Assembly: GCA_018712665.1 (NCBI GenBank)
Contig: DVGP01000137.1
Span: 1 to 13,430 of the forward strand
DNA: 13,430 nucleotides
DNA from: Candidatus Pelethomonas intestinigallinarum
GTDB taxonomy: Bacteria > Bacillota > Clostridia > Oscillospirales > Oscillospiraceae
Direction of reading: 5' to 3'
Positions 6,165-12,026 of the stretch are shown here, one piece after another; the first letter of the stretch is position 1, and every line of letters starts with the position of its first letter. The notes beneath the pieces are model-generated. The model had not been told where the DNA came from and searched no databases. It saw nothing but the letters and a program-made list of their open reading frames with translations. A program made the position numbers and the translations under genes.

Positions 6165-6477
6165 AGGCGGCGGACGGAACAGCAAAGGCTGCTTTTGGGG
6201 GGACAAGGGATATCCTAGGCGTCCAGCCTGTTTCGGCCGCCGGGGCGGTGGAGGAGCTGCAGCAGGGCGCGGATGACTTGCTGCACCCGGCAAAGAAGCA
6301 GAGGAAGGCCCGGTATGTAACCGGCCGCACGGCGGCAGATTGTGCCAACACCGTCAGCCGCATGTGAACAATGGAAAAAAGAAGAAAATTTTTTAAATTT
6401 TGAATGGAAACGATCCTCCCAGTCGTATTGTATGTGAAGGCCGGAAGCGGCTATCCATCATAACGGAGGAGACGGAA
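6165..6477 (+). other. Gene-free 313-nt stretch, candidate RNA or long leader
   Basis: No frame combines a start codon, a ribosome-binding site and protein-like content. One plus-strand frame is open from about 6168 to TGA 6364-6366 and reads, in part, FGGTRDILGVQPVSAAGAVE and KKQRKARYVTGRTAADCANT. It has no ATG near its beginning and could be a gene remnant or chance. The start of the predicted transcript can fold (GGCT/AGCC enclosing GGAC/GTCC, about 6187-6226). The far end is AT-rich (6367-6405, with an A-run then AAATTTT) and carries a possible ECF promoter. It may be an untranslated RNA, a long leader of the 6478 gene, or degraded coding sequence. Confidence 0.4.
6401..6429 (+). promoter_or_regulatory. 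Possible ECF-sigma promoter of the secreted protein/sigma/anti-sigma unit
   Basis: TGAATG (6401-6406) lies 17 nt before CGTATT (6424-6429), close to the ECF pattern TGAAAC-N16-CGTnnn. A better -35 core, GGAAAC (6406-6411), is only 12 nt from the -10, which is too short. An A/T tract just upstream could act as an UP element. Self-regulation by the ECF factor at 6940 would fit, but the match is imperfect. Confidence 0.3.
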
Positions 6478-6921
6478 ATGAAAAAAGCAGTAGTGGGTAT
6501 TCTGATCACGGTTCTGGTTCTTGGACTTGGAACAACAAGTGCCCTCGCGGCTGGGCAGGAGGACCGGGCGGCGGCATCTCTATCGGTGGAATGGGCCGAT
6601 TACGGTGAATCCTGGAGTTGGGGACACATGGATTTGGACGGCGACGGCGTGTGTGACTTTTACGGCTGTGACGGCGCCGACCACTGGTGCCCCGACGGGA
6701 CCTGGGGCTGCTGGGGAGGTCATGGAGGATATGGCGGCTGCGGCGGCCGGGGCTGCTGGTCCTGGAACAGCGGCGATTGGAACGTCGGCGCAGGCGCTTG
6801 GAGCAGCGGCAGCGGGTCAGGGTCTCAGCAGGTGAACTATACGGATTGGAGCGGCAGCGCGCAGGGATATGGTTACGGTGGCCACGGCTGCGGCGGTGCC
6901 CGGGGAGGATGTCGCTGGTAA
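6478..6921 (+). CDS. Secreted Gly/Trp/Cys-rich protein of unknown function
   Basis: 147-residue protein with a clear signal peptide (MKKAVVGILITVLVLGLGTT, cleavage probably after ALA at residue 24). The mature part is dominated by Gly, Ser and Trp, with 12 Trp and eight Cys (59, 64, 71, 78, 88, 93, 138, 145), an even number suited to disulfides. DLDGDGVCD (52-60) is a DxDxDG calcium-binding loop like those of thrombospondin type 3 repeats or dockerins. The end, GYGGHGCGGARGGCRW, could bind metal. GGAGGAG (6465-6471) lies 6 nt before ATG 6478, which also gives a proper signal peptide. The sigma factor starts 18 nt downstream. No family is recognised; it may be an envelope protein or the target or sensor of the sigma system. 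Confidence 0.75.
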   Translation: MKKAVVGILITVLVLGLGTTSALAAGQEDRAAASLSVEWADYGESWSWGHMDLDGDGVCDFYGCDGADHWCPDGTWGCWGGHGGYGGCGGRGCWSWNSGDWNVGAGAWSSGSGSGSQQVNYTDWSGSAQGYGYGGHGCGGARGGCRW

Positions 6922-6939
6922 GAGCGAATAGGGTGTGTG

Positions 6940-7422
6940 ATGCGGAGCGAGCAAGAGGTGAACGAGGCCATTGAGCGGTATGCGGATACCGTCCAGCGGC
7001 TGTGCATGATCCATTTGAAAAATTACGCCGATACAGAGGACATATTTCAAACCGTGTTTTTGAAGTATGCCCTTAGCTCCGTGTCGTTTGAGAGCAAAGA
7101 ACACGAGAAATCCTGGTTCATTCGGGTGACCGCCAACGCCTGCAAGGATCTGCTCAAGAGCTTCTTTCGCAGCCGGACGGTGTCCCTGGAGGAGGTGGCG
7201 GGGCAGCCGGCGCTGCTGCCGCCGGACCACCGGGAGGTGCTGGAGGCGGTCCTTGCCCTGCCGGCGAAGTACAAGGATGTGGTATACCTCCACTACTATG
7301 AGGGATACACCGCTCCCCAGATCAGCCGGATCCTTGGAAAGAACGTGAACACGGTCTACACGCTCCTGACGCGGGCGAAACAGCTCCTGCGGAAAAGGTT
7401 GGGAGGTGATGACGATGCGTGA
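6940..7422 (+). CDS. ECF-type RNA polymerase sigma factor
   Basis: 160-residue protein of typical ECF size. Region 2 covers about 10-75 (LKNYADTEDIFQTVFLKYA, 26-44, then SWFIRVTANACKDLLKSFFR). A short linker leads to region 4 at about 100-153 (LPAKYKDVVYLHYYEGYTAP, then helix-turn-helix QISRILGKNVNTVYTLLTRA). It would redirect RNA polymerase once released from its anti-sigma partner. ATG 6940 is preferred, with AGGG at 6930-6933; GTG 6937 is a weaker alternative. It overlaps the anti-sigma gene by 8 nt. Presence of region 4 separates it from SigI, the usual partner of RsgI-like proteins. Confidence 0.92.
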   Translation: MRSEQEVNEAIERYADTVQRLCMIHLKNYADTEDIFQTVFLKYALSSVSFESKEHEKSWFIRVTANACKDLLKSFFRSRTVSLEEVAGQPALLPPDHREVLEAVLALPAKYKDVVYLHYYEGYTAPQISRILGKNVNTVYTLLTRAKQLLRKRLGGDDDA

Positions 7423-8173
7423 TAACGAGCTGCGCAGGGCACTGGACAGTGTCCGGGCTGATGAGGCGCTGAAGCGGCGCACACAGGAGTATGTTGCGGC
7501 ACAAACCGGGAACTACGGCATCGCCCGCAGGGTATCCCGCCCCGCCCGCGGCTGGCGGGCGCTGGCCGCGGCCTCTTGCCTGCTTATTGTTTTGCTCTTG
7601 GGCGGCTGGCTCTATCTGGCCCCGACGGCCTATATCAGCGTCGACATCAACCCCTCCCTGGAGCTGTATGTCAACCGGTTTGACCAGGTGGTTTCGGCAA
7701 AGGGGTACAACCAGGCGGGGCAGGCACTGGCGGATGACTTGGACATCAGGTTTTTGAACTATTCCGATGCCGTTGAGCAGATCTTGGGTAGTGAGACGGT
7801 GTCGGCGCTGCTGTCCCAGGACGGTGCCCTGACCATTGCCGTGTCGGGGGTCGACGAGGGCCAGTGCGGGCGGATGCTGTCTCAGATTGAGACCGCCACG
7901 GCGGGCTGCCGTGCGGCCCACTGCTATGTAGCCGACGCGGGTGAGGCCGCCCAGGCCAGGGAGTACGGGATGTCCTGCGGGCGCTACCGGGCCTATCTGG
8001 CTCTGCGGGAGCTGTTTCCCGAGATCGCCCCGGAGGACGTCGCGGATATGACCATGCGGGAAATCCGGGACCTGCTGGCCGGTGATCAGAGAGCCGGCGC
8101 GACAGATCCGGACGCCGCCCAGAGCGGCTGTACCGGCGGTGGCTGCGGGCACAGACATGGGAACTCCTGGTGA
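7415..8173 (+). CDS. RsgI-like transmembrane anti-sigma factor
   Basis: 252 residues. Residues 1-47 are a cytoplasmic, charged sigma-binding segment and 48-67 one membrane helix. Outside the membrane lies PTAYISVDINPSLELYVNRF (70-89), the RsgI hallmark; in characterised RsgI proteins the Asn-Pro bond (here Asn79-Pro80) cleaves itself and primes intramembrane proteolysis. A periplasmic-type domain follows, ending with CGRYRAYLALRELFPEIAPE (188-207) and MTMREIRDLL. The last 16 residues, SGCTGGGCGHRHGNSW, form a Cys2-His2 cluster that could bind metal. GGGAGG (7401-7406) lies 8 nt before ATG 7415, inside the end of the sigma gene. Tight coupling to the ECF gene supports an anti-sigma role. The signal is unknown. 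Confidence 0.85.
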   Translation: MRDNELRRALDSVRADEALKRRTQEYVAAQTGNYGIARRVSRPARGWRALAAASCLLIVLLLGGWLYLAPTAYISVDINPSLELYVNRFDQVVSAKGYNQAGQALADDLDIRFLNYSDAVEQILGSETVSALLSQDGALTIAVSGVDEGQCGRMLSQIETATAGCRAAHCYVADAGEAAQAREYGMSCGRYRAYLALRELFPEIAPEDVADMTMREIRDLLAGDQRAGATDPDAAQSGCTGGGCGHRHGNSW

Positions 8174-8195
8174 TCCAGCGGATAAACGAAATCAC

Positions 8196-8226
8196 AAGGG
8201 CTGAGGGATATCCCTCAGCCCTTTTT
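8196..8226. terminator. Bidirectional terminator between the anti-sigma and flavin reductase genes
   Basis: AAGGGCTGAGGGA (8196-8208) pairs with TCCCTCAGCCCTT (8211-8223), a 13-bp stem with a 2-nt loop, followed by T to 8226. It sits between two convergent stop codons (8173 and 8235). The strong T-run favours the plus strand; the minus strand has a shorter one. Confidence 0.88.
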
Positions 8227-8234
8227 GCCCGCTT

Positions 8235-8807
8235 TCAGCCCTTCATCAGTCCGGCGCCGGTGTGCCAGGCCTGGCCAACCTTCTCGCCGATGGCGTAGTA
8301 GCCGCTCTGGAACTGGTCGAACACAAAGGCGTTGAGCCGCTTGGGGTCCACCTTGCCCTTGTCGTCCAGCACGCTCTCCTCCGCCAGCACGCCCACGATC
8401 TCTCCCAGCACCCGGAAGCCGTAGACGGTGTTCTGGCACTCCACGACTTTGCATTCCAGGGTCAGGGGGAACTCCTCCACCACGGGGGCGTCCACCTTCT
8501 CGCTCTTCACGGCGTGGAGGCCGCTGCGCTCGAATTTGTCCGCCATCTTGTTGCCGCTGGCGATGCCGAAGAAGTCCGCCGCCTCGATGTGGGGGATGTC
8601 GGCGACGCTCAGGGTAAAGGCCATCCGCTCCTTGATGTTTTGGGAGGTCTTGTGGTCCTCGTCGATGTTCAGGGCCACCATGTTGCTGCCGCACACGCCG
8701 CCCCAGGCCATGTTCATCACGTCCACCGTGTTATCCGCGTTGTAGGTGGAGATCAGCAGCACCGGCATGGGGAATACATAGGGCTTCACGCCCAGATCTT
8801 TTTTCAT
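8235..8807 (-). CDS. Flavin reductase family protein (FMN-binding split barrel)
   Basis: 190-residue protein of the flavin reductase-like domain family. The N-terminal region (PYVFPMPVLLISTYNADNTV, then NMAWGGVCGSNMVALNI) matches the part that contacts FMN, and HKTSQNIKERMAFTLSVADI is the usual following segment. Members bind FMN and use NAD(P)H or act as flavoproteins in redox chemistry; the substrate cannot be told from sequence. GGAGG (8815-8819, minus strand) lies 7 nt before ATG 8807. It has its own promoter (8855-8883) and ends at a shared terminator, so it is a single-gene unit. Length and composition are normal for the family. Confidence 0.88.
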   Translation of the reverse strand: MKKDLGVKPYVFPMPVLLISTYNADNTVDVMNMAWGGVCGSNMVALNIDEDHKTSQNIKERMAFTLSVADIPHIEAADFFGIASGNKMADKFERSGLHAVKSEKVDAPVVEEFPLTLECKVVECQNTVYGFRVLGEIVGVLAEESVLDDKGKVDPKRLNAFVFDQFQSGYYAIGEKVGQAWHTGAGLMKG

Positions 8808-8854
8808 TGCATTGCCTCCGTTTCGGTGTTTGTCCGGACCTCTGTCCTGGCTCT

Positions 8855-8883
8855 ATTATAGAAAATGGTGGAAAAAAGCGCAA
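8855..8883 (-). promoter_or_regulatory. Promoter of the flavin reductase gene
   Basis: Read on the minus strand, TTGCGC (8883-8878) and a perfect TATAAT (8860-8855) are separated by 17 nt, about 48 nt before the start codon. Confidence 0.65.
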
Positions 8884-8931
8884 GTACGCACCTGAAGGAA
8901 AGCCGCTTACCCGGAGGAAAGCGACAATAGA

Positions 8932-8963
8932 CAAAAAACAGCGGGACCGCCATCGGTCCCGCT
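8932..8963 (-). terminator. Terminator of the DUF368-GNAT operon
   Basis: On the minus strand AGCGGGACCG pairs with CGGTCCCGCT (8963-8954 with 8949-8940) around a 4-nt loop, followed by GTTTTTTG (8939-8932). It is 11 nt beyond the acetyltransferase stop codon. Confidence 0.88.
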
Positions 8964-8973
8964 GCTTCAATTT

Positions 8974-9597
8974 TTACTCGGAGAGCTGCCCGGGAAGCTT
9001 TAATTTCACTTTGGGCGGGAAGGCGGCGTCAAAGCGCTCCGCCTCCGCCTCGTCGATGAAATAGCCCGCCGGGGTGTGGTATACACCGGTGACGCCGGAC
9101 AAATAACCCTCCCTCAACTCCTTGGCCAGGAAGTAGGGGGATTGGTCCGGCTGGCCGTGGCAGCGGATGCCAAGGGTGTGGGCGGGCACAAAGCCCGACC
9201 TGCCGTAGAAGGCGATGTTCCCCTCGATGCACAGCGCCCCTGCCCCCAGAGCCGCCGCATGTTCCATAGACCGGTCCAGCAGGTGCTTTCCAAAGCCCTG
9301 CCGCTGGAGGTCCGGGCGGATGCTGATGGGGCCGAAGGTCATCACGGGGACCTCCCGGCCGTCGTCCGACAGGATTTTGGCCCGGACATACAAAATGTGC
9401 CCGATCAGCTGGCCGTCCTTTTCCATCACAAGGTCAAGCTCCGGAAGAAAGCTGGGATCATTCCGGAGAATGTGGACCACGTAGTGCTCCGTGCAGCCGG
9501 GGCGGTAGACGTTCCAGAACGCCTCCCGGGTGAGGTGCTCCACGGCGGCGTAGTCGGCGGGGGTTTCCCGCCGGATGACAAGGTTCTTTTGCTCCAT
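8974..9597 (-). CDS. GNAT family N-acetyltransferase
   Basis: 207-residue GNAT protein resembling the YhbS/COG3153 group. N-terminal helices (VIRRETPADYAAVEHLTREA) lead to the acetyl-CoA binding core: FGPISIRPDLQRQGFGKHLL (88-107) holds motif A with the Gln-x-x-Gly-x-Gly/Ala pyrophosphate loop (QRQGFG, 98-103). GALCIEGNIAFYGRSGFVPA (120-139) is motif B. It transfers an acetyl group from acetyl-CoA to an amine that cannot be identified here. GGAGG (9611-9607, minus strand) lies 9 nt before ATG 9597. It follows the DUF368 gene by 24 nt and shares its promoter and terminator. Confidence 0.9.
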   Translation of the reverse strand: MEQKNLVIRRETPADYAAVEHLTREAFWNVYRPGCTEHYVVHILRNDPSFLPELDLVMEKDGQLIGHILYVRAKILSDDGREVPVMTFGPISIRPDLQRQGFGKHLLDRSMEHAAALGAGALCIEGNIAFYGRSGFVPAHTLGIRCHGQPDQSPYFLAKELREGYLSGVTGVYHTPAGYFIDEAEAERFDAAFPPKVKLKLPGQLSE

Positions 9598-9621
9598 ACC
9601 TGTTTTCCTCCAATTCGTAGC

Positions 9622-10461
9622 TTACGTGGGGTCAGCCGGCCGCCGGTCCCTGGCCCGCTCCATGGCCCAGGCGCCGGCGAACCCGGCGGCAAAGCAGGCT
9701 GCGGCCGCGGCCGCCTGGCCTGCGCTGGCGAAGGACAGGGGCAGGATGGTCAGAGTGGAGGAGATCACGAAGCCCAGCAGGACCCGGCTGACCAGGGCGT
9801 AATGGTTCTGCATCAGCCTGTCCACCGCCCGGGCGCACAGGAGCAGCGTGGCCACAAAGCCCAGCAGCAGCGGCACCAGCACACCGAAATCCAGGTGGGC
9901 GATCCCCTCCGCCATGGGCTGGTACAGGCCCATGAAGAGCAGGAGGGAGGAGGAGCTGAGCCCCGGCAGGATCATGCTGAAGGCCCACACCACCCCGCAG
10001 AACAGGTACCAGCCCCAGCTGGGCTGGATGCTGCCCCCTGTGGCACTGTCCAGCAGGTGGAAGAGGAGATAGGAAATGACCAGGGAGAGGACGAAGCTGC
10101 TCCAGCCGGCGCTGTGGTCGCTGGCCTCGGACCGCTTCATCAGGCTGGGGATGGTCCCGGCGATGAGTCCGGCGAAGAGGGCGATGGTGCTCACCGCCGC
10201 CACGGTCAGCAGGTACTCCACCGCCCGGGCCAGCAGCAGGAAGCCCGCGCCGCAGCCCAGCAGAACGGGAATGAACAGCTTGTAGTTCTTTCGGAGGGAT
10301 TGGAATGGGTGGACGAAAAGGCCCACCATAGGCTCATAGAGCCCGAAGGCCACGCAGAGCACCCCGCCGCTGATCCCCGGAAGGATCGCGCCGGTGCCGA
10401 TGATGGCGCCCTGAAGGAGCAGGATGACAAAACGTGCCGGAGAGATTTCTCTGCTGCGCAT
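9622..10461 (-). CDS. DUF368 membrane protein, probable polyprenyl-phosphate transporter (PopT family)
   Basis: 279 residues with about eight to ten membrane helices. Two halves repeat: GTGAILPGISGGVLCVAFGL (22-41) matches FSMILPGLSSSSLLLFMGLY (161-180), and IPVLLGCGAGFLLLARAVEY (64-83) matches VPLLLGFVATLLLCARAVDR (196-215). Such internal repeats are typical of DUF368. Work on DUF368 (PopT) and DedA (UptA) proteins linked them to return of undecaprenyl phosphate across the membrane for envelope synthesis; a role here follows from family membership. GGAGG (10472-10468, minus strand) lies 6 nt before ATG 10461. It heads a two-gene operon with the GNAT gene. Note the LPGLSSS in place of LPGISGG in repeat 2. 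Confidence 0.88.
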   Translation of the reverse strand: MRSREISPARFVILLLQGAIIGTGAILPGISGGVLCVAFGLYEPMVGLFVHPFQSLRKNYKLFIPVLLGCGAGFLLLARAVEYLLTVAAVSTIALFAGLIAGTIPSLMKRSEASDHSAGWSSFVLSLVISYLLFHLLDSATGGSIQPSWGWYLFCGVVWAFSMILPGLSSSSLLLFMGLYQPMAEGIAHLDFGVLVPLLLGFVATLLLCARAVDRLMQNHYALVSRVLLGFVISSTLTILPLSFASAGQAAAAAACFAAGFAGAWAMERARDRRPADPT

Positions 10462-10527
10462 AGACGACCTCCAATCAATGTGTGGCCGCCGGGTGTCCTC
10501 GGGTAGCTGGCATCGGGGGCCAGCAGT

Positions 10528-10557
10528 ATCTTATCAGGTCATTGCGCGGCCTGTCAA
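10528..10557 (-). promoter_or_regulatory. Promoter of the DUF368-GNAT operon
   Basis: On the minus strand a perfect TTGACA (10557-10552) is followed after 18 nt by TAAGAT (10533-10528). It lies about 65 nt before the start codon. A small hairpin, GCTGGC with GCCAGC (10505-10524), lies at or just inside the 5' end of the message. Confidence 0.55.
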
Positions 10558-10564
10558 GAGGGCT

Positions 10565-10610
10565 GGCGGCGGTTGAGCAAAAGCATGGTCGGACGATCAA
10601 ATCCGCCGCC
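10565..10610. repeat. Inverted repeat between divergent promoters
   Basis: GGCGGCGGTTGA (10565-10576) pairs with TCAA (10597-10600) and CCGCCGCC (10603-10610), with a 2-nt bulge and a 20-nt loop. It lies between the DUF368 promoter and the rarA promoter and has no T-tract. It could be an operator or a barrier between divergent transcripts; no function is shown. Confidence 0.45.
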
Positions 10611-10653
10611 GCTGGTACCACAGCAAATTTTTCTGTGCAAATGGAAAAAGTTG

Positions 10654-10662
10654 TGGTATGAT
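10654..10662 (+). promoter_or_regulatory. Extended -10 promoter of rarA
   Basis: TATGAT (10657-10662) is preceded by TG plus one base (10654-10656), an extended -10 element. No good -35 is seen at 16-18 nt (nearest are TGTGCA and GTGCAA). Transcription would start near 10669 and give a leader of about 90 nt. Confidence 0.5.
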
Positions 10663-10701
10663 ACCTACTGTGCCCGCTTCGGCCGGGCCGGAAACAAGAA
10701 A

Positions 10702-10726
10702 CGCCCCAGGCTGAAGCCTGTGGGCG
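10702..10726 (+). promoter_or_regulatory. Hairpin in the rarA leader
   Basis: CGCCC, then AGGCT, pairs with AGCCT, then GGGCG, in a compact stem with a 2-nt loop and small mismatches. A second short stem (GCCCG/CGGGC) lies just upstream. There is no T-run, and the structure ends 16 nt before the ribosome-binding site (10743-10750). It may modulate translation or stability. Confidence 0.4.
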
Positions 10727-10757
10727 GCGCGTTACTGGAAGGAAAGGAGGGGCCCCT

Positions 10758-12026
10758 ATGGATCGTCCCCTGGCGGACCGCATCCGCCCGCAAACCATCG
10801 ACGAGGTCGTGGGTCAAAAGCATCTGCTGGGCCCCAACGCCCTGCTGCGCCGGTTCATTGAGAAGGGGACCGATGCCAACATGGTCTTCTACGGCCCCTC
10901 CGGTACCGGGAAGACCACCATCGCCAACATCATTGCCAAGCGGACCCACCGCACCCTCTACAAGCTCAACGCCACCACCGCCTCCCTCCAGGACATCAAG
11001 GACATCATCGGGGATGTGGGGACCATGATGGCCCCGGGCGGCGTGCTGCTGTACCTGGACGAGATCCAGTACTTCAACAAAAAACAGCAGCAGTCCCTCC
11101 TGGAGTTTATGGAGAACGGGTCCATCACCCTCATCGCCTCCACCACGGAGAACCCCTATTTCTACGTCTACGCCGCCCTCCTCAGCCGGAGCACGGTCTT
11201 TGAGTTCAAGCCCGTCACCGCCGATGAGGTCCGCCCCGCCGTGGAGCGGGCCCTGCGTCTGGTGGGGGAGGAGAGCCAGCTCCCCCTGCGGTGGGAGGAG
11301 GGCGTGCCTGACTACATTGCCCACGCCTGCGGCGGGGACGTGCGGAAGGCCATGAACGCGGTGGAGCTGCTCTATGAGGCCGCCCAGGTGGAGGACGGGG
11401 CCCTGATCCTCACCGTCTCCGACGCCCAGCAGGTGGCCCAGCGCAGCGCCATGCGCTATGACAAGGGCGGAGACGCCATGTATGACATGGCCTCCGCCCT
11501 GATGAAGTCCCTCCGGGGCAGCGACCCGGACGCGGCGCTGCACTACCTGGCCCGGTTCCTGGAGGCCGGGGACCTGATCACTCCCTGCCGGCGGCTGTTG
11601 TGCTCCGCCAGCGAGGACGTGGGGATGGCCTATCCCCAGGCCATCTCCATCGTGAAGGCCTGTGTGGACACCGCCATGCAGCTGGGGCTCCCGGAGGCCC
11701 AGCTCCCTCTGGCCCAGGCGGCGGTGCTCCTGGCCACCGCCCCCAAGTCCAACAGCGTGGTCAGCGCCATCGGCGCGGCCTGGGCGGACGTGAAGGCCGG
11801 CCGCACCGGCAGCGTTCCACGGGAGCTGCAAAACGTCCACGTGGATACCACCGGCCAGGAGCGGGATCAGAACTACCTGTATCCCCACGACTACCCCGGA
11901 CACTGGGTCCGGCAGCAGTATCTGCCCGACGAGCTGGCGGGGACTACCTACTACCGCTACGGGGACAACAAGACGGAGCAGGCCGCCCGGGTTTACTGGG
12001 AAAAGATCAAGGGAAAGGGTCAATAG
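10758..12026 (+). CDS. rarA: Replication-associated recombination protein A (AAA+ ATPase)
   Basis: 422 residues, normal for RarA/MgsA. The N-terminal AAA+ core holds Walker A GPSGTGKT (46-53), Walker B VLLYLDEI (96-103), sensor 1 ASTTENP (127-133) and LLSRSTVFEF (141-150) with the probable arginine finger Arg144. The middle includes the RarA segments GGDVRKAMNAVELL and SASEDVGMAYPQA. The tetramerisation and C-terminal region ends with YLYPHDYPGHWVRQQYLPDE, characteristic of the family. RarA acts at stalled replication forks and binds SSB. AAAGGAGG (10743-10750) lies 7 nt before ATG 10758. The 3' end overlaps the convergent S1-domain gene by 7 nt. Confidence 0.96.
   Translation: MDRPLADRIRPQTIDEVVGQKHLLGPNALLRRFIEKGTDANMVFYGPSGTGKTTIANIIAKRTHRTLYKLNATTASLQDIKDIIGDVGTMMAPGGVLLYLDEIQYFNKKQQQSLLEFMENGSITLIASTTENPYFYVYAALLSRSTVFEFKPVTADEVRPAVERALRLVGEESQLPLRWEEGVPDYIAHACGGDVRKAMNAVELLYEAAQVEDGALILTVSDAQQVAQRSAMRYDKGGDAMYDMASALMKSLRGSDPDAALHYLARFLEAGDLITPCRRLLCSASEDVGMAYPQAISIVKACVDTAMQLGLPEAQLPLAQAAVLLATAPKSNSVVSAIGAAWADVKAGRTGSVPRELQNVHVDTTGQERDQNYLYPHDYPGHWVRQQYLPDELAGTTYYRYGDNKTEQAARVYWEKIKGKGQ

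Noticed and set aside
5278..6363. Long minus-strand open frame across sigE and the following intergenic stretch
   Set aside because: It is antisense to a clear sigE and has no recognisable protein features or ribosome-binding site.
9076..10506. Plus-strand frame of 476 codons over the GNAT and DUF368 genes
   Set aside because: It is antisense to two well-supported genes with promoter and terminator; the translation is Gln/Gly/His-rich and not protein-like.
10573..11028. Plus-strand TTG-initiated frame overlapping the rarA leader and 5' end
   Set aside because: No ribosome-binding site, crosses the promoter and leader hairpins, and most of it is an out-of-frame reading of rarA.
10665..12023. 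Minus-strand frame of 452 codons opposite rarA
   Set aside because: It is antisense to an unmistakable AAA+ protein; repetitive Gly/Val/His composition typical of a mirror frame.
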